This document shows positions 37,696-47,290 of a DNA stretch of 64,000 bases, piece by piece (position 1 is the first letter of the stretch; each line of letters begins with the position of its first letter). The notes beneath the pieces are model-generated. The model ran no database searches. It saw nothing but the letters and a program-made list of their open reading frames with translations, and was not told where the DNA came from. This DNA comes from Chryseobacterium artocarpi. GTDB taxonomy: Bacteria > Bacteroidota > Bacteroidia > Flavobacteriales > Weeksellaceae. Position numbers and translations under genes: made by a program. The stretch lies in contig NZ_MAYH01000023.1 of assembly GCF_001684975.1 (NCBI RefSeq), forward strand, positions 124,001 to 188,000. The letters are read 5' to 3'.

Positions 37696-38436
37696 TTATT
37701 TAAATACCAGATCAGTAGGGTTATTATTGATGAAATTAAGAAAAGAGCTTTCCTCAAAATAGCCATTCTCATCTAGAATTTCAGGGTTTAAAACTTCGGC
37801 TTCATTGGTTCCATCCAAAGTTATATTTTCAATCATTCTTCCTGCTTTTGCTTCTATTGTATTATGAAGGCTTATTAAGTATTTTGAATGAATACTACTT
37901 TCGGTAACAGTATAATGTCCATTCTCAGCAATAAGTGATGTTGTAATACTTCCATTAATATAAGTTTGATGATCATTACCTGATGCACCAAACAGAACTT
38001 CACAAGTCAGATTTCCTGAACAGTACAATGAACCATTAACAATAATATTTTTTGCTTCTATATTTCCAATAATAATAAGTACAAGATATTCATCAATAAA
38101 GAGATTTCCAGAGAGAGCAATATCTTTATTTATTAGGATAATTTTATATCCTTCACCATCTTCAGTTACTAAATTAAGCGAGGTTGAGTCTTCATTTTCT
38201 ATAAGAATAATAACGGGAACTTCATCTTCATCCGTAGTCAAAGATGCTGCTTTTATTTTTTCTACAGTTTCCAGATCCAGCATTTTAAGAAACTCTGAAA
38301 GATCTTCTTCGTCTAAAGAATGATCAGCAAACAAAGTTCCTTCCAATGTCTCATAAACAGTAGAGTAAAAATTTTCTGATTGATTTATAAGGTGTTGATA
38401 TAATTGCTCTTTAGTAATTTGTTGTATCTCTTTCAT
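37696..38436 (-). CDS. Acidic beta-rich protein, possibly bactofilin/beta-helix-like
   Basis: 246 residues, no signal peptide, predicted cytoplasmic and acidic. The N-terminal third is helical (QITKEQLYQHLINQSENFYS). The middle shows regularly spaced short hydrophobic strands: IALSGNLFIDEYLVLIIIGNIEAKNIIVNGSLYCSGNLTCEVLFG, then TYINGSITTSLIAENGHY and ESSIHSKYLISLHNT. That 'hydrophobic-NG/GN' periodicity is that of polymer-forming bactofilin-like beta-helices, but I cannot place it firmly in that family. Isolated gene; function unknown. Confidence 0.65.
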   Translation of the reverse strand: MKEIQQITKEQLYQHLINQSENFYSTVYETLEGTLFADHSLDEEDLSEFLKMLDLETVEKIKAASLTTDEDEVPVIILIENEDSTSLNLVTEDGEGYKIILINKDIALSGNLFIDEYLVLIIIGNIEAKNIIVNGSLYCSGNLTCEVLFGASGNDHQTYINGSITTSLIAENGHYTVTESSIHSKYLISLHNTIEAKAGRMIENITLDGTNEAEVLNPEILDENGYFEESSFLNFINNNPTDLVFK

Positions 38437-38540
38437 GAAAATTATACTGTTTTTTCGAATTTCACTTATACATTACAATATATGAAGATAAATCCTGTTA
38501 TACGCAATAGTGAATAACTGAAGAAATGGAAAATAAAAAA

Positions 38541-38569
38541 TCCCCTGAAAATCTACATTCTTCGGGGGA
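38541..38569 (-). terminator. Terminator of the EamA transporter gene
   Basis: TCCCCTGAA/TTCGGGGGA stem (one G-T) with A's on the plus strand (T's on the minus) at its left. It lies downstream of the minus-strand EamA gene. Confidence 0.75.
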
Positions 38570-38595
38570 CTATTTTTTTACTTATTGTAAAGTAC

Positions 38596-39474
38596 TTAAG
38601 CATGTGTGATGTTTTTTCTGTCTGAAATTACATTTAGAGTTACTCCTAGTAAAATAAGAGTTATTCCTATTAGTAAATTGGTAGTGAATTGTTCATGAAA
38701 CATTAATACACTTACCATGACAGCAACTACAGGTTCCAGAGCTCCTAAAATAGCGACCGGAGTAGAACCGATATACTTAATGGCATATACCAGGCACAAA
38801 CTGGAAATTACCGTAGTAAGAAATGCAAAAATAAGAAAGTTAACAAAGATGGTTGTTGAAGGGATAGCAAATGATTGATGTCCTATAACAGATTTGGTCA
38901 TAAAAAACAAAGAGGTAAAAAGCATAGAGTAAAAGGTAAGCTTAAATCCTGAAACTTTTAAATTCGATTTATTGACGATCACAATATATAGCGCATAGAA
39001 CAGTGAACTTAGCATTACAATTCCCAATCCTTTAAAATTGATTTCAAAACCATTTCCCTTAAGACATAAAACAATTACCCCTGCAAAAGCAAGAAATAGT
39101 GAAACGACAGATAGTTTAGTAAGCCTCTCTTTATAAAAGAAAAACATGATCAAAGCTACAATCACCGGATAGATGAACAGAACTGTAGAAGCAATTCCTG
39201 GGGTAAGAAAATCATAGCCTATAAACAGAAACTCTGAGGAAAGGGCATAGCACACTCCAAGAATAGCAAGAATTAAAGCTTCTTTTTTATTAATTCTAAA
39301 TTTTTGCTTAGAATAGATGAGATATCCACCCACCATTAAAGCAGAAAAGAAAAACCTGTAAAACAGTGTAATATCCATTGAAAAATGAGCCTGCTTGATT
39401 GGCAGAATAAAAATAGGAATCAACCCGTATGAAACTGCTGACAAAACGCCCAATAAATAACCCTTAAGTTTCAT
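38596..39474 (-). CDS. EamA/DMT-family transporter
   Basis: 292 residues from the ATG at 39474 (MKLKGYLLGVLSAVSYGLIPIF). The upstream TTG-type start would extend across the terminator of the preceding gene. Ten hydrophobic helices make up two EamA halves. The second half has LGIVMLSSLFYALYIVIVNKS and YIGSTPVAILGALEPVVAVMVSVLMFHE, the typical EamA end motif. It exports or imports a small metabolite across the inner membrane; substrate unknown. Confidence 0.9.
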   Translation of the reverse strand: MKLKGYLLGVLSAVSYGLIPIFILPIKQAHFSMDITLFYRFFFSALMVGGYLIYSKQKFRINKKEALILAILGVCYALSSEFLFIGYDFLTPGIASTVLFIYPVIVALIMFFFYKERLTKLSVVSLFLAFAGVIVLCLKGNGFEINFKGLGIVMLSSLFYALYIVIVNKSNLKVSGFKLTFYSMLFTSLFFMTKSVIGHQSFAIPSTTIFVNFLIFAFLTTVISSLCLVYAIKYIGSTPVAILGALEPVVAVMVSVLMFHEQFTTNLLIGITLILLGVTLNVISDRKNITHA

Positions 39475-39504
39475 TTGCTCTTTATAGTTTATAGTTTTTA
39501 AAAT

Positions 39505-39537
39505 AAAAAACCACTGAATCAATCAGTGGTTTTTTTA
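39505..39537 (-). terminator. Terminator of the alpha-oxoamine synthase gene
   Basis: AAAAAACCACTGA/TCAGTGGTTTTTT palindrome between the synthase stop (39551) and the EamA start. It has A/T tails on both sides. Confidence 0.8.
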
Positions 39538-39550
39538 TGTTGTTTAAAGA

Positions 39551-40825
39551 TTAGATCGGTTTAAAACTTAATCCCTGTTCCTGCAGTAATATTTGTTCCT
39601 GCTCTTTATAGTAACCACTTACTAATTTATCGTGAATCGCTTCAAATGCGGCAAGAGTTTCATTAATCTCTGCATCAGTATGAGACGCGGTTGGAATTAA
39701 TCTTAAAAGAATCATTCCCTTCGGAATTACCGGATATACTACAACTGAAGTAAAGATTCCATAATTTTCTCTAAGGTCTTTTACTAAAAGAGTAGCTTCT
39801 ACAGGAGTTCCCTGCATCATTACAGGAGTTACACAAGTGTTGGTGTCTCCAATATTGAATCCTCTTTCTTTTAATCCGTTCTGTAGTTTACCTACATTTT
39901 CCCAAAGTTTAGCTTTAATCTCAGGTCTTGATCTCAATAGCTCTAATCTTTTCAATCCTCCGATTACCATTGGCATCGTAAGAGATTTTGCAAAGATTTG
40001 TGATCTTAAGTTAAATTTCAGGTATCTGATAATTTCTTTGTCACCCGCAAGGAATGCCCCGAAACCAGCCATTGACTTAGCGAAAGTAGAAAAGTATACA
40101 TCAATCTGATCATTACAATCCTGCTCTTCACCAACTCCAGCACCTGTTTTACCCAGTGTTCCGAAGCCGTGAGCATCATCTACTAAAAGTCTGAACTGAT
40201 ATTTTGATTTAAGTTCGCAAATCTCCTTGATCTTCCCTTGTTGTCCTCTCATTCCGAAAACCCCTTCGGTAATTACAAGAATACCACCTCCTGTTTCTTC
40301 AGCTACTTTCGTTGCTCTCTGAAGGTTTTTTTCAAGACTCGCCATATCGTTGTGCTTGTAGGTAAATCTTTTACCTGAATGAAGTCTTACTCCATCCACG
40401 ATGCAGGCATGAGAATCCATATCATAAACAATTACATCATTTCTGCTTACCAAAGCATCAATGGTAGAAACCATTCCCTGGTAACCGAAGTTCAATAAAT
40501 ATGCTGATTCTTTTTGTACGAAGTCTGCCAATTCTCTTTCCAACTGAAGGTGCTGATCTGTTTCTCCAGACATTGCTCTTGCTCCCATTGGATAGAACAT
40601 TCCGTATTCTGCAGCCGCCTTTGCATCTGCTTCTATTACTTCAGGATGATTGCATAATCCTAAATAATCATTGGCACTCCAGAAAATTACTTCTCTACCC
40701 TGAAATTGCATCCTCGGACCGATAGGTCCTTCTAGTCTTGGGAAAATAAAATAACCTTCTCCATAATCTGCAAATTGTCCAAGAGGTCCTGGATTTTCTT
40801 TTATTCTTTCAAAAATATCCAACAT
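39551..40825 (-). CDS. Alpha-oxoamine synthase; probable cysteate fatty-acyltransferase (sulfonolipid)
   Basis: 424 residues, PLP-dependent acyl-CoA/ACP condensing enzyme of the KBL/AONS/SPT group. PLP lysine is Lys250 in FSTFAKSMAGFG; DDAHGFGTLG (about residues 216-225), DMDSHACIVDG and NFGYQGMVS are family motifs. In Bacteroidota this fold makes either 3-ketosphinganine (serine palmitoyltransferase) or 3-ketocapnine from cysteate (CFAT, the first step of sulfonolipid synthesis, known in Flavobacterium, Chryseobacterium gleum and Alistipes). The adjacent CysK-like gene, a candidate cysteate synthase, favours CFAT. The choice between the two is inference. Confidence 0.8.
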   Translation of the reverse strand: MLDIFERIKENPGPLGQFADYGEGYFIFPRLEGPIGPRMQFQGREVIFWSANDYLGLCNHPEVIEADAKAAAEYGMFYPMGARAMSGETDQHLQLERELADFVQKESAYLLNFGYQGMVSTIDALVSRNDVIVYDMDSHACIVDGVRLHSGKRFTYKHNDMASLEKNLQRATKVAEETGGGILVITEGVFGMRGQQGKIKEICELKSKYQFRLLVDDAHGFGTLGKTGAGVGEEQDCNDQIDVYFSTFAKSMAGFGAFLAGDKEIIRYLKFNLRSQIFAKSLTMPMVIGGLKRLELLRSRPEIKAKLWENVGKLQNGLKERGFNIGDTNTCVTPVMMQGTPVEATLLVKDLRENYGIFTSVVVYPVIPKGMILLRLIPTASHTDAEINETLAAFEAIHDKLVSGYYKEQEQILLQEQGLSFKPI

Positions 40826-40847
40826 TGTATCGTAATTTTTAAGTAAA

Positions 40848-40880
40848 AAAGCCTTTTTTGTAGAACACGCAAAAGGCTTT
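40848..40880 (-). terminator. Hairpin between the CysK-like and synthase genes
   Basis: AAAGCCTTTT/AAAAGGCTTT stem with a 13-base loop, followed on the minus strand by T6. It may terminate or attenuate transcription from the CysK-like gene before the synthase gene. Confidence 0.65.
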
Positions 40881-40905
40881 ATTTATATCGTGATTTTATT
40901 TATTC

Positions 40906-41943
40906 TTATTTAATAAACTCTGTTTTGAAAACTTCGTCATAGTTGTGAACACAGTTGTTAACAAAACCTTGTTCAGCCATCCACTTGTCACTGTACACTT
41001 TGGTGATGTACCTGGAACCGTGATCCGGGTATATTAAAACAACCACATCATTTTCTGTTAATTCATGAGATTGTACGTATTGCATTAATCCCTGAGTTAC
41101 AGCTCCTGTCGTATAACCTCCCATAATAGCTTCTTTTAAAGCGATCTCACGGGTTCTGTAGGCAGCCATTTCATCATTTACCCTTACAAATTCATCCACC
41201 TTGTCGAAAAGCAGGGCAGAAGGAATTAAATTTTTCCCCATTCCTTCAATCTGATAAGGATGTACATCTTCTTTGTGTATCTCACCTGTCTCGTGATAGC
41301 TTTTTAATATAGATCCGTCTGCATCCACCCCGATAATCTTAATATCCGGGTTCTTCTCCTTCAAAAACTTTGCTGAACCAGACAATGTTCCTCCTGTTCC
41401 GGTGCACGCAAAAAGGTGAGTGATCTTACCTTCTGTCTGTTCCCAGATTTCAGGACCTGTAGTCTGATAGTGGGCATCAATATTCAGTTCATTAAAGTAC
41501 TGATTGATGTAAATAGAATTGGGAGTTTCCAAAGCGATTCTTTTCGCTACTTCATAATAAGATCTTGGATCATCCGCCGGTACATTGGCAGGACATATAT
41601 AAACAGTAGCTCCTAATGCTTTAAGATAAGCAATTTTCTCAGGTTTTGTCTTGTCGCTTACTGCGAGAATACATTTATATCCCTTAATGATACATACCAT
41701 TGCAATAGAAAACCCAGTGTTTCCGGAAGTTGTTTCTACAACCACGGAATCTTCTTTCAATAAGCCTTTTTTCTCTGCGTTCTCTATAATATGAAGTGCG
41801 ATTCGGTCTTTGGTGGAATGTCCAGGATTATATGATTCTAACTTGGCATAAACGGTTGCTGGAATATCTTTTGTCACAGTATTTAGCTTCACCATAGGAG
41901 TATGTCCTATTAGGCCAAGAATATTATCGTAAACATTACTCAT
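40906..41943 (-). CDS. Cysteine synthase-family PLP enzyme; candidate cysteate synthase
   Basis: 345 residues, beta-replacement fold type II PLP enzyme. PLP lysine is Lys45 in YNPGHSTKDRIA; the substrate loop TTSGNTG is at residues 71-77; the phosphate-binding GTGGTLSG lies near residue 188. The family joins O-acetyl- or O-phosphoserine with a sulfur nucleophile. It differs from ordinary CysK by NPGHS where CysM has NPAGS, and by a longer C-terminus. It lies 80 bases upstream of, and on the same strand as, the alpha-oxoamine synthase. This suggests it supplies cysteate (from a serine ester plus sulfite) for sulfonolipid head groups. Ordinary cysteine synthesis is the alternative. Confidence 0.8.
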   Translation of the reverse strand: MSNVYDNILGLIGHTPMVKLNTVTKDIPATVYAKLESYNPGHSTKDRIALHIIENAEKKGLLKEDSVVVETTSGNTGFSIAMVCIIKGYKCILAVSDKTKPEKIAYLKALGATVYICPANVPADDPRSYYEVAKRIALETPNSIYINQYFNELNIDAHYQTTGPEIWEQTEGKITHLFACTGTGGTLSGSAKFLKEKNPDIKIIGVDADGSILKSYHETGEIHKEDVHPYQIEGMGKNLIPSALLFDKVDEFVRVNDEMAAYRTREIALKEAIMGGYTTGAVTQGLMQYVQSHELTENDVVVLIYPDHGSRYITKVYSDKWMAEQGFVNNCVHNYDEVFKTEFIK

Positions 41944-41973
41944 TATTTGTTATTTTCAATAAAAATCTGACTG

Positions 41974-41981
41974 CAAAAATA
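41974..41981 (-). promoter_or_regulatory. -7 promoter element for the CysK-like gene
   Basis: TATTTTTG on the minus strand, 30 bases before the ATG. It is followed by GCAGTCA as at the ribF promoter. Confidence 0.5.
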
Positions 41982-42165
41982 CAAAAAAATAAATAATTAC
42001 TAAACTTTTGTTTGATTTCTAGGGCATCGTTTCGTAAAAAAATATTTTTCTGTTTACAGTTTTAGCACGAGTATAATCGCAAATTTTGCGCCAAGTTTTT
42101 AAAATTTGTTAAAAACAATATAAAATAATATAAAAGCCTTATTTTCGCATAATTGATTTAATACT

Positions 42166-45100
42166 ATGAAAAATTGGACTTTTAGGCAATGGAACACCGT
42201 TTTAGGATGGGTGATTTTCGTCATTGCGTTTTTCACGTACTTGTCCACAATAGAACCCAATTTCAGTTTTTGGGATTGTGGTGAGTACATTTCTTCTGCA
42301 GTAAAACTTGAAGTAACGCACGCTCCCGGAGCGGCTTTATTCCAGATAGTGGGTGCCGTGGCAGCCATTTTTGCATTAGGGAAAGGCGAAAATTACTCCA
42401 TCGTAATCAACGCGATGTCTGCATTGTTCAGTGCGCTGACTATTTTATTTTTGTTTTGGACGATTACTCATTTCGTGAGAAGGATGCTAAACAAAGATTT
42501 TGATGAAATTACGAAACATCAGGAAATTTCTATTTTATTTGCCGGAGCGGTGGGAGCACTTTGCTTCACTTTCTCAGATACATTCTGGTTCTCGGCTGTA
42601 GAAGGAGAGGTTTACTCTATGGCTTCTATGTTTATCGCGCTTTTGGTCTGGTTGATCACAAAGTGGGAAAATGAGTATAAAGCGGCAGACAATGAAAGAT
42701 GGATTATCCTTATTTTCTTCATTTTAGGACTTTCTGTTGGGGTACACATGATGTGTATGCTGGCGATTCCTGCAGTATGTCTTGTATATTATGCAAGAAA
42801 TTATAAGTTTACCTGGAAAAACTTTATCTGGGCAAACCTTACTACTCTTGGGATTTTGATTATTGTTTTCAAAATTATTTTCCCTCTTATTATGACAATG
42901 TTCGGAAGATTGGAAATTTTCTTCGTGAACGGTCTTGATCTTCCATTCCATTCAGGAACAATTGCAGCATTTATTTTAATGGTTGCGATCTGCTATTTCC
43001 TGCTTAAATATGCGAGAAAAGCAAAAAGAAACATTTATCAGACGGTTGCTTTATCGGTAGTTTTCATGATGATCGGATTCTCTTGCTGGATGGTTATTCC
43101 AATCAGAGCAAATGCTAATCCGCCAATGAACCTTAATGATCCTGATACTGCAATTGGAATGCTGGATTATTATAACAGAGAGCAATATGGTGACTGGCCA
43201 ACGATGTATGGACAGAACTATACAGCTTTCCTTGATGCAAACGGAATTGAAAAAAATGAAGACGGAAGTTTTAAAACAAAAAAGACTGGTGAAATCTATG
43301 AAAAAGATGAAAAAACCGGAACTTACAGAAAGACAGGTGACCGTTTCAATTATGTATTCAATAAGTCTCAGGTAAGCCTTATGCCTAGAATGTTTAATGA
43401 GGATAAAGATGTAATGGCAAACTATATTTCCATGTACGGAGCTCCTGATTTTACATTCAATTATGCGAATGAAGATGTGGCAGATAATCCTCAGGCTAAG
43501 CAGATTTTCGATGAATTAAGGACAAAATATGAAGATAAATCGATTACTGCAGCAGATTATTTAAAGGTAAAACCTTACAACCTTATTAATGTTCAGAAGC
43601 CTTCATTACTTCAGAATATGGATTATTTTATTTCTTTCCAGAATGGTTATTACTTTGTAAGATACCTGATGTGGAACTTCGTAGGACGACAGAATGATCT
43701 TGAAGGAAACATGGAGATTACTAAAGGAAACTGGATTTCCGGAATTCCTTTTATTGATAGTGTAAATGTAGGAAATCAGGATAAGATGCCTGCGAAATTT
43801 AAAAATGAAAGTACAGTTGCATTCTTCTTCTTACCTTTAATCTTAGGGTTAATCGGATTCTTTTTCCAATTAAACAGAGACTTTGGAAGATTCTATGCAC
43901 TATTATCATTATTCATTTTAACAAGTGTCGGAATTATTTTCTATACAGGAGTAAAACCTTTTGAACCAAGAGAAAGAGATTATGCAATGGTAGGTTCATT
44001 CTATGCCTTTGCAATCTGGATCGGATTGGGAGCGGGAGCTATTTTATGGTTCTTCCAATCTAAAATCAAATCTAACGGTGCCAATGTTGCACTTGGAGCA
44101 GTTTTATTAGGAGTTCCTTTTATGATGGGCTTCCAGAACTATAATGTTCACGACAGAAGTGAGAGATATACTGCATACGATTACGCATATTCAGTATTAA
44201 AATCATTACCGAAAAACGATATCTTATTCGTGTACGGTGATAACGATACTTATCCGGTTTGGGCTATCCAGGAAACGGAAAGGTTCAGAGATGATGTGAA
44301 AGTAGTCAACTTTACTCTTGCTTCAACACCTTGGAACCTTGATCAGATCAAAAGAAAAACATATAATGCAGCAGGAATCCCAAGTCAGTTGACTCATGAA
44401 GATTATAGAGATGGTGTAAATGATCAGATCTACATGATGAAGAAAGAAGACTGGGAAGGAGTTTTCTCTATGTTGAAAGAACAGGGAGTTCCGGATACAG
44501 AGTTCCAGGCTTTCAGAAAGTATCTTACACAGGATTCTTTAACATTGAAACAGGCAATCGAATTTATTAAATTCAAATCTCCTGAAAAAGATCAGTTATT
44601 GAAAATGTACTTCGGAGAAGAGAAATACGAGAAGTACAACATCCTTCCGGTAAACAAATTCATTCTTCCAGTAAACAAGGAAAATGCATTAAAAGCAGGA
44701 ATCATTAACCAGGCAGATCTTCCAAACGTAGCAAATCAGATCATGATTACTTACAAAGGAAATACACTTTATAAAAACAACCTGATCTTGATGGATCTAT
44801 TGGCAAACTTCGATTGGAAGCGTCCGATTAACTTCTCATCAGGAGGAATTTATGACAGTGAAAATATTTTCTTCCTTAATGATTATCTTCAGTTTGACGG
44901 ATTCAGTTATAGATTAATCCCAATTCAGACACCACCATCAGAAGACGGAGATATGGGTAGAGTAGATCCAAATGCACTTTACAATGTAGTGAAAAACTTC
45001 AGATGGGGGAACTTCAAGAATCTGAACACTCATTTTGATGAAACGGCTACTTCTAATATCATCAGCTACAGAATGTCAGCAAGCAGAGCAGCATCAGCAC

Positions 45101-45651
45101 TTGCACTAAGCGGACAGAAAGCGAAAGCATTAGAAATTCTGGATCTTGCCGCAAAAGAAATTCCAGCTGAGAAATATAACGATCCACGTTCATTAAGCTC
45201 AATTGTAACAGGATATATTATCGCAGGACAGGAGCAGAAAGGATTACAATTGGCAGAAGTACTTAAGAAAGGAATCTTTGACGAATATGATTATTATATG
45301 AGTCTTTCAAAATCTGATCAAAGCTATTTGAGAAGACAAATGAGAACAAAACCAATGGAATATTCTTTAGTAGTAGCAGCGGTTACGGATGCCTACAATA
45401 AGATCGGACAAAAAGAAAAAGGGTATGCTTACCTTGTGAAATCCATTGAGCCGATTGATAAAAAATTCAATGCTTTTATAAAAGAACTTCAGTTGATGGG
45501 AAGAGAAAAAGCAATGAAGGAATCTGATGATGTACAAAAGATCACACCATTCTATCAATATTTATTTGACGTAATGGAGCCTTATGATTCTACTTATTCG
45601 AAAGAAAAAGAAAATCAGATCACTTCAGCAATGATGAAGGCAACACAATAA
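42166..45651 (+). CDS. DUF2723 large membrane protein (GT-C-like, protein O-glycosyltransferase type)
   Basis: 1161 residues. The N-terminal 330 residues hold about ten membrane helices with the DUF2723 signature FSFWDCGEYISSAVKLEVTHAPGA (acidic D/E pair in the first periplasmic loop, as in GT-C enzymes), LSVGVHMMCMLAIPAVC and later EPRERDYAMVGSFYAFAIW. The second half is soluble and includes YGDNDTYPVWAIQETERFRDDVKVVN and TPR-like helices near the end. DUF2723 proteins are thought to be polyprenyl-linked sugar transferases, possibly for protein O-glycosylation; this is family-level inference. Followed by a UUCG-loop terminator and another GT-C-like gene. Confidence 0.88.
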   Translation: MKNWTFRQWNTVLGWVIFVIAFFTYLSTIEPNFSFWDCGEYISSAVKLEVTHAPGAALFQIVGAVAAIFALGKGENYSIVINAMSALFSALTILFLFWTITHFVRRMLNKDFDEITKHQEISILFAGAVGALCFTFSDTFWFSAVEGEVYSMASMFIALLVWLITKWENEYKAADNERWIILIFFILGLSVGVHMMCMLAIPAVCLVYYARNYKFTWKNFIWANLTTLGILIIVFKIIFPLIMTMFGRLEIFFVNGLDLPFHSGTIAAFILMVAICYFLLKYARKAKRNIYQTVALSVVFMMIGFSCWMVIPIRANANPPMNLNDPDTAIGMLDYYNREQYGDWPTMYGQNYTAFLDANGIEKNEDGSFKTKKTGEIYEKDEKTGTYRKTGDRFNYVFNKSQVSLMPRMFNEDKDVMANYISMYGAPDFTFNYANEDVADNPQAKQIFDELRTKYEDKSITAADYLKVKPYNLINVQKPSLLQNMDYFISFQNGYYFVRYLMWNFVGRQNDLEGNMEITKGNWISGIPFIDSVNVGNQDKMPAKFKNESTVAFFFLPLILGLIGFFFQLNRDFGRFYALLSLFILTSVGIIFYTGVKPFEPRERDYAMVGSFYAFAIWIGLGAGAILWFFQSKIKSNGANVALGAVLLGVPFMMGFQNYNVHDRSERYTAYDYAYSVLKSLPKNDILFVYGDNDTYPVWAIQETERFRDDVKVVNFTLASTPWNLDQIKRKTYNAAGIPSQLTHEDYRDGVNDQIYMMKKEDWEGVFSMLKEQGVPDTEFQAFRKYLTQDSLTLKQAIEFIKFKSPEKDQLLKMYFGEEKYEKYNILPVNKFILPVNKENALKAGIINQADLPNVANQIMITYKGNTLYKNNLILMDLLANFDWKRPINFSSGGIYDSENIFFLNDYLQFDGFSYRLIPIQTPPSEDGDMGRVDPNALYNVVKNFRWGNFKNLNTHFDETATSNIISYRMSASRAASALALSGQKAKALEILDLAAKEIPAEKYNDPRSLSSIVTGYIIAGQEQKGLQLAEVLKKGIFDEYDYYMSLSKSDQSYLRRQMRTKPMEYSLVVAAVTDAYNKIGQKEKGYAYLVKSIEPIDKKFNAFIKELQLMGREKAMKESDDVQKITPFYQYLFDVMEPYDSTYSKEKENQITSAMMKATQ

Positions 45652-45660
45652 AATACTTTA

Positions 45661-45690
45661 AAAAACGGAACTTCGGTTCCGTTTTTTTTG
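45661..45690 (+). terminator. Terminator of the DUF2723 gene
   Basis: AAAAACGGAAC-TTCG-GTTCCGTTTTT with a stable UUCG tetraloop and T8 tail. Confidence 0.9.
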
Positions 45691-45716
45691 TTATTGGGAA
45701 TCCTGAATTTTAAGAT

Positions 45717-45724
45717 TATATTTG
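45717..45724 (+). promoter_or_regulatory. -7 promoter element for the GT-C-like gene
   Basis: TATATTTG, with TTG 20 bases upstream (in TTGGGAATCC), 18 bases before the ATG at 45743. Confidence 0.6.
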
Positions 45725-45742
45725 TGAAACTAAAAATGCATA

Positions 45743-47230
45743 ATGGCTGAAACACAAAATAGCAAGCTTCCTATCTATGCCGTAATTGTTACGGTTGTTT
45801 TTAAACTTCTTTTTTTATTGACGCATTATATTCAGGAGGATGCTTTCATTACCTGGAGAGTTGCTCAGAATCTATTAGATTATGGAGTAATCGGTTTCAA
45901 TGGAGATACCAAAATTTCAGCATCTACTACTCATTTGTACGTTTTTGTGTCTTATATTTTCAATTTGATTTTCGGAAAGGAATACTTTATTGAACCCCTT
46001 CTGATCTTCAATTCTATTCTTTTTACGATAGGAACTTTATTTTTATCTCATTTACTTCTTAAAAATCCTTGGCAAAAAGTCATTTTTATATTCTTAATCG
46101 GTATTGTACCGCCGGCAATTAAGATTTCAATTCTTGGAATGGAATACGGAATCCTGTTTTTTCTGGAGATGTCTCTATTATATTACGGATTCAATAAAGG
46201 GAAAAAATGGGTCTTGACACTTCTTCCGATCCTGATCATGTTCACAAGAATCGATACTGTTATATTCCTTGGAATTGTATTTCTTGTTGATGTGTTTTGG
46301 AATAAAAAAATCAGATGGAATTATGTTTTTGGTGGAATTTTAGGAGTATTATCTACTGTTGCCTTTAACTGGTTTTACTTTGGTGAGATTGTTAATAATA
46401 CCATTACAGCAAAAAAACTTCTTTATGAACAGCAATCTACTTTTGCCCAAAATGTAGATTATTTTCTGGTAAGTTTTGGTAACTTCTGGGGAATGCTGAA
46501 AGTACCCGGAAACTTCAATCCGATTACAATTATTGTCCTTATTTTTGAATTACTTTGTTTTATTTACCTGATCAGACAACGAGAAAAAAGAAACTATTTC
46601 CTTTGGATGATTTTCATTTTCGGATGGACAAAACAAATTATTTTTCTTTCTCAAAAAAGTTTATTTGATTGGTATTATTGGGTTCCGCAGCTCTTACTTT
46701 TCGTTCCCGTTCTTATTTTTGTATTGGAGCAAAAAGAAAAAAGAAATCTGTGGCTTTCATTACTTGTCGTATTCTATATTGCTCCTATGTTGGCTTTCCA
46801 GACCATTCATGCTATTGCTACCGGAAATGGAGAATGGAACTACCGAAGAACCATCGGAATATTTTTAAATCAGTATGAAAAAGATAAAAAACAATGGATT
46901 TTACTGGAACCTGCAGGCTATGTTCCTTATTTTTCAGGACTAAAAACCATTGATGAAGTTGGATTGGTTGACAAGCAGATTCAGGAGGAAATTAAAAAGG
47001 ATAAAACCAATTACTGGATCAATACTGTAAAAGACAGGAAGCCAAAATATCTGCTTTCTTACCAGAATTTATATGAAAGCAAAAATGCAGACTATTATCA
47101 AACCCATTATAAATTATTAAAAGAATTCAGAGTAAAAGATCACCTGAAAAGTGATAATAAAATACTTGAAAAAATCTATAATCTAAAACCTTCCGGAACA
47201 GACTATAACTTATACATCAGAGTAGATTAA
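45743..47230 (+). CDS. GT-C-type membrane glycosyltransferase
   Basis: 495 residues, about ten to eleven hydrophobic helices in the first 390 residues, then a soluble C-terminal domain. The first extracytoplasmic loop carries an acidic pair, TLTHYIQEDAFITWRVAQNLL-like (QEDAF near residue 32), followed by GVIGFNGDTKISASTTHLYVF. This is the layout of GT-C arabinofuranosyl/mannosyl-type transferases that use polyprenyl-phosphate sugars. The C-terminal LLEPAGYVPYFSGLKTIDEVGLVD is also seen in that group. It acts at the periplasmic face of the inner membrane; sugar unknown. Confidence 0.8.
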   Translation: MAETQNSKLPIYAVIVTVVFKLLFLLTHYIQEDAFITWRVAQNLLDYGVIGFNGDTKISASTTHLYVFVSYIFNLIFGKEYFIEPLLIFNSILFTIGTLFLSHLLLKNPWQKVIFIFLIGIVPPAIKISILGMEYGILFFLEMSLLYYGFNKGKKWVLTLLPILIMFTRIDTVIFLGIVFLVDVFWNKKIRWNYVFGGILGVLSTVAFNWFYFGEIVNNTITAKKLLYEQQSTFAQNVDYFLVSFGNFWGMLKVPGNFNPITIIVLIFELLCFIYLIRQREKRNYFLWMIFIFGWTKQIIFLSQKSLFDWYYWVPQLLLFVPVLIFVLEQKEKRNLWLSLLVVFYIAPMLAFQTIHAIATGNGEWNYRRTIGIFLNQYEKDKKQWILLEPAGYVPYFSGLKTIDEVGLVDKQIQEEIKKDKTNYWINTVKDRKPKYLLSYQNLYESKNADYYQTHYKLLKEFRVKDHLKSDNKILEKIYNLKPSGTDYNLYIRVD

Positions 47231-47290
47231 AAATATAACTTTGAAATGTAGACTCCTGCAACCCACTATCTAAAACCTAAAACCTAACTT

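Noticed and set aside
39551..40825. Glycine C-acetyltransferase (KBL) as the name for the alpha-oxoamine synthase
   Set aside because: KBL is normally paired with threonine dehydrogenase, which is absent here. The adjacent CysK-like gene fits a lipid head-group role better, though a final choice needs phylogeny.
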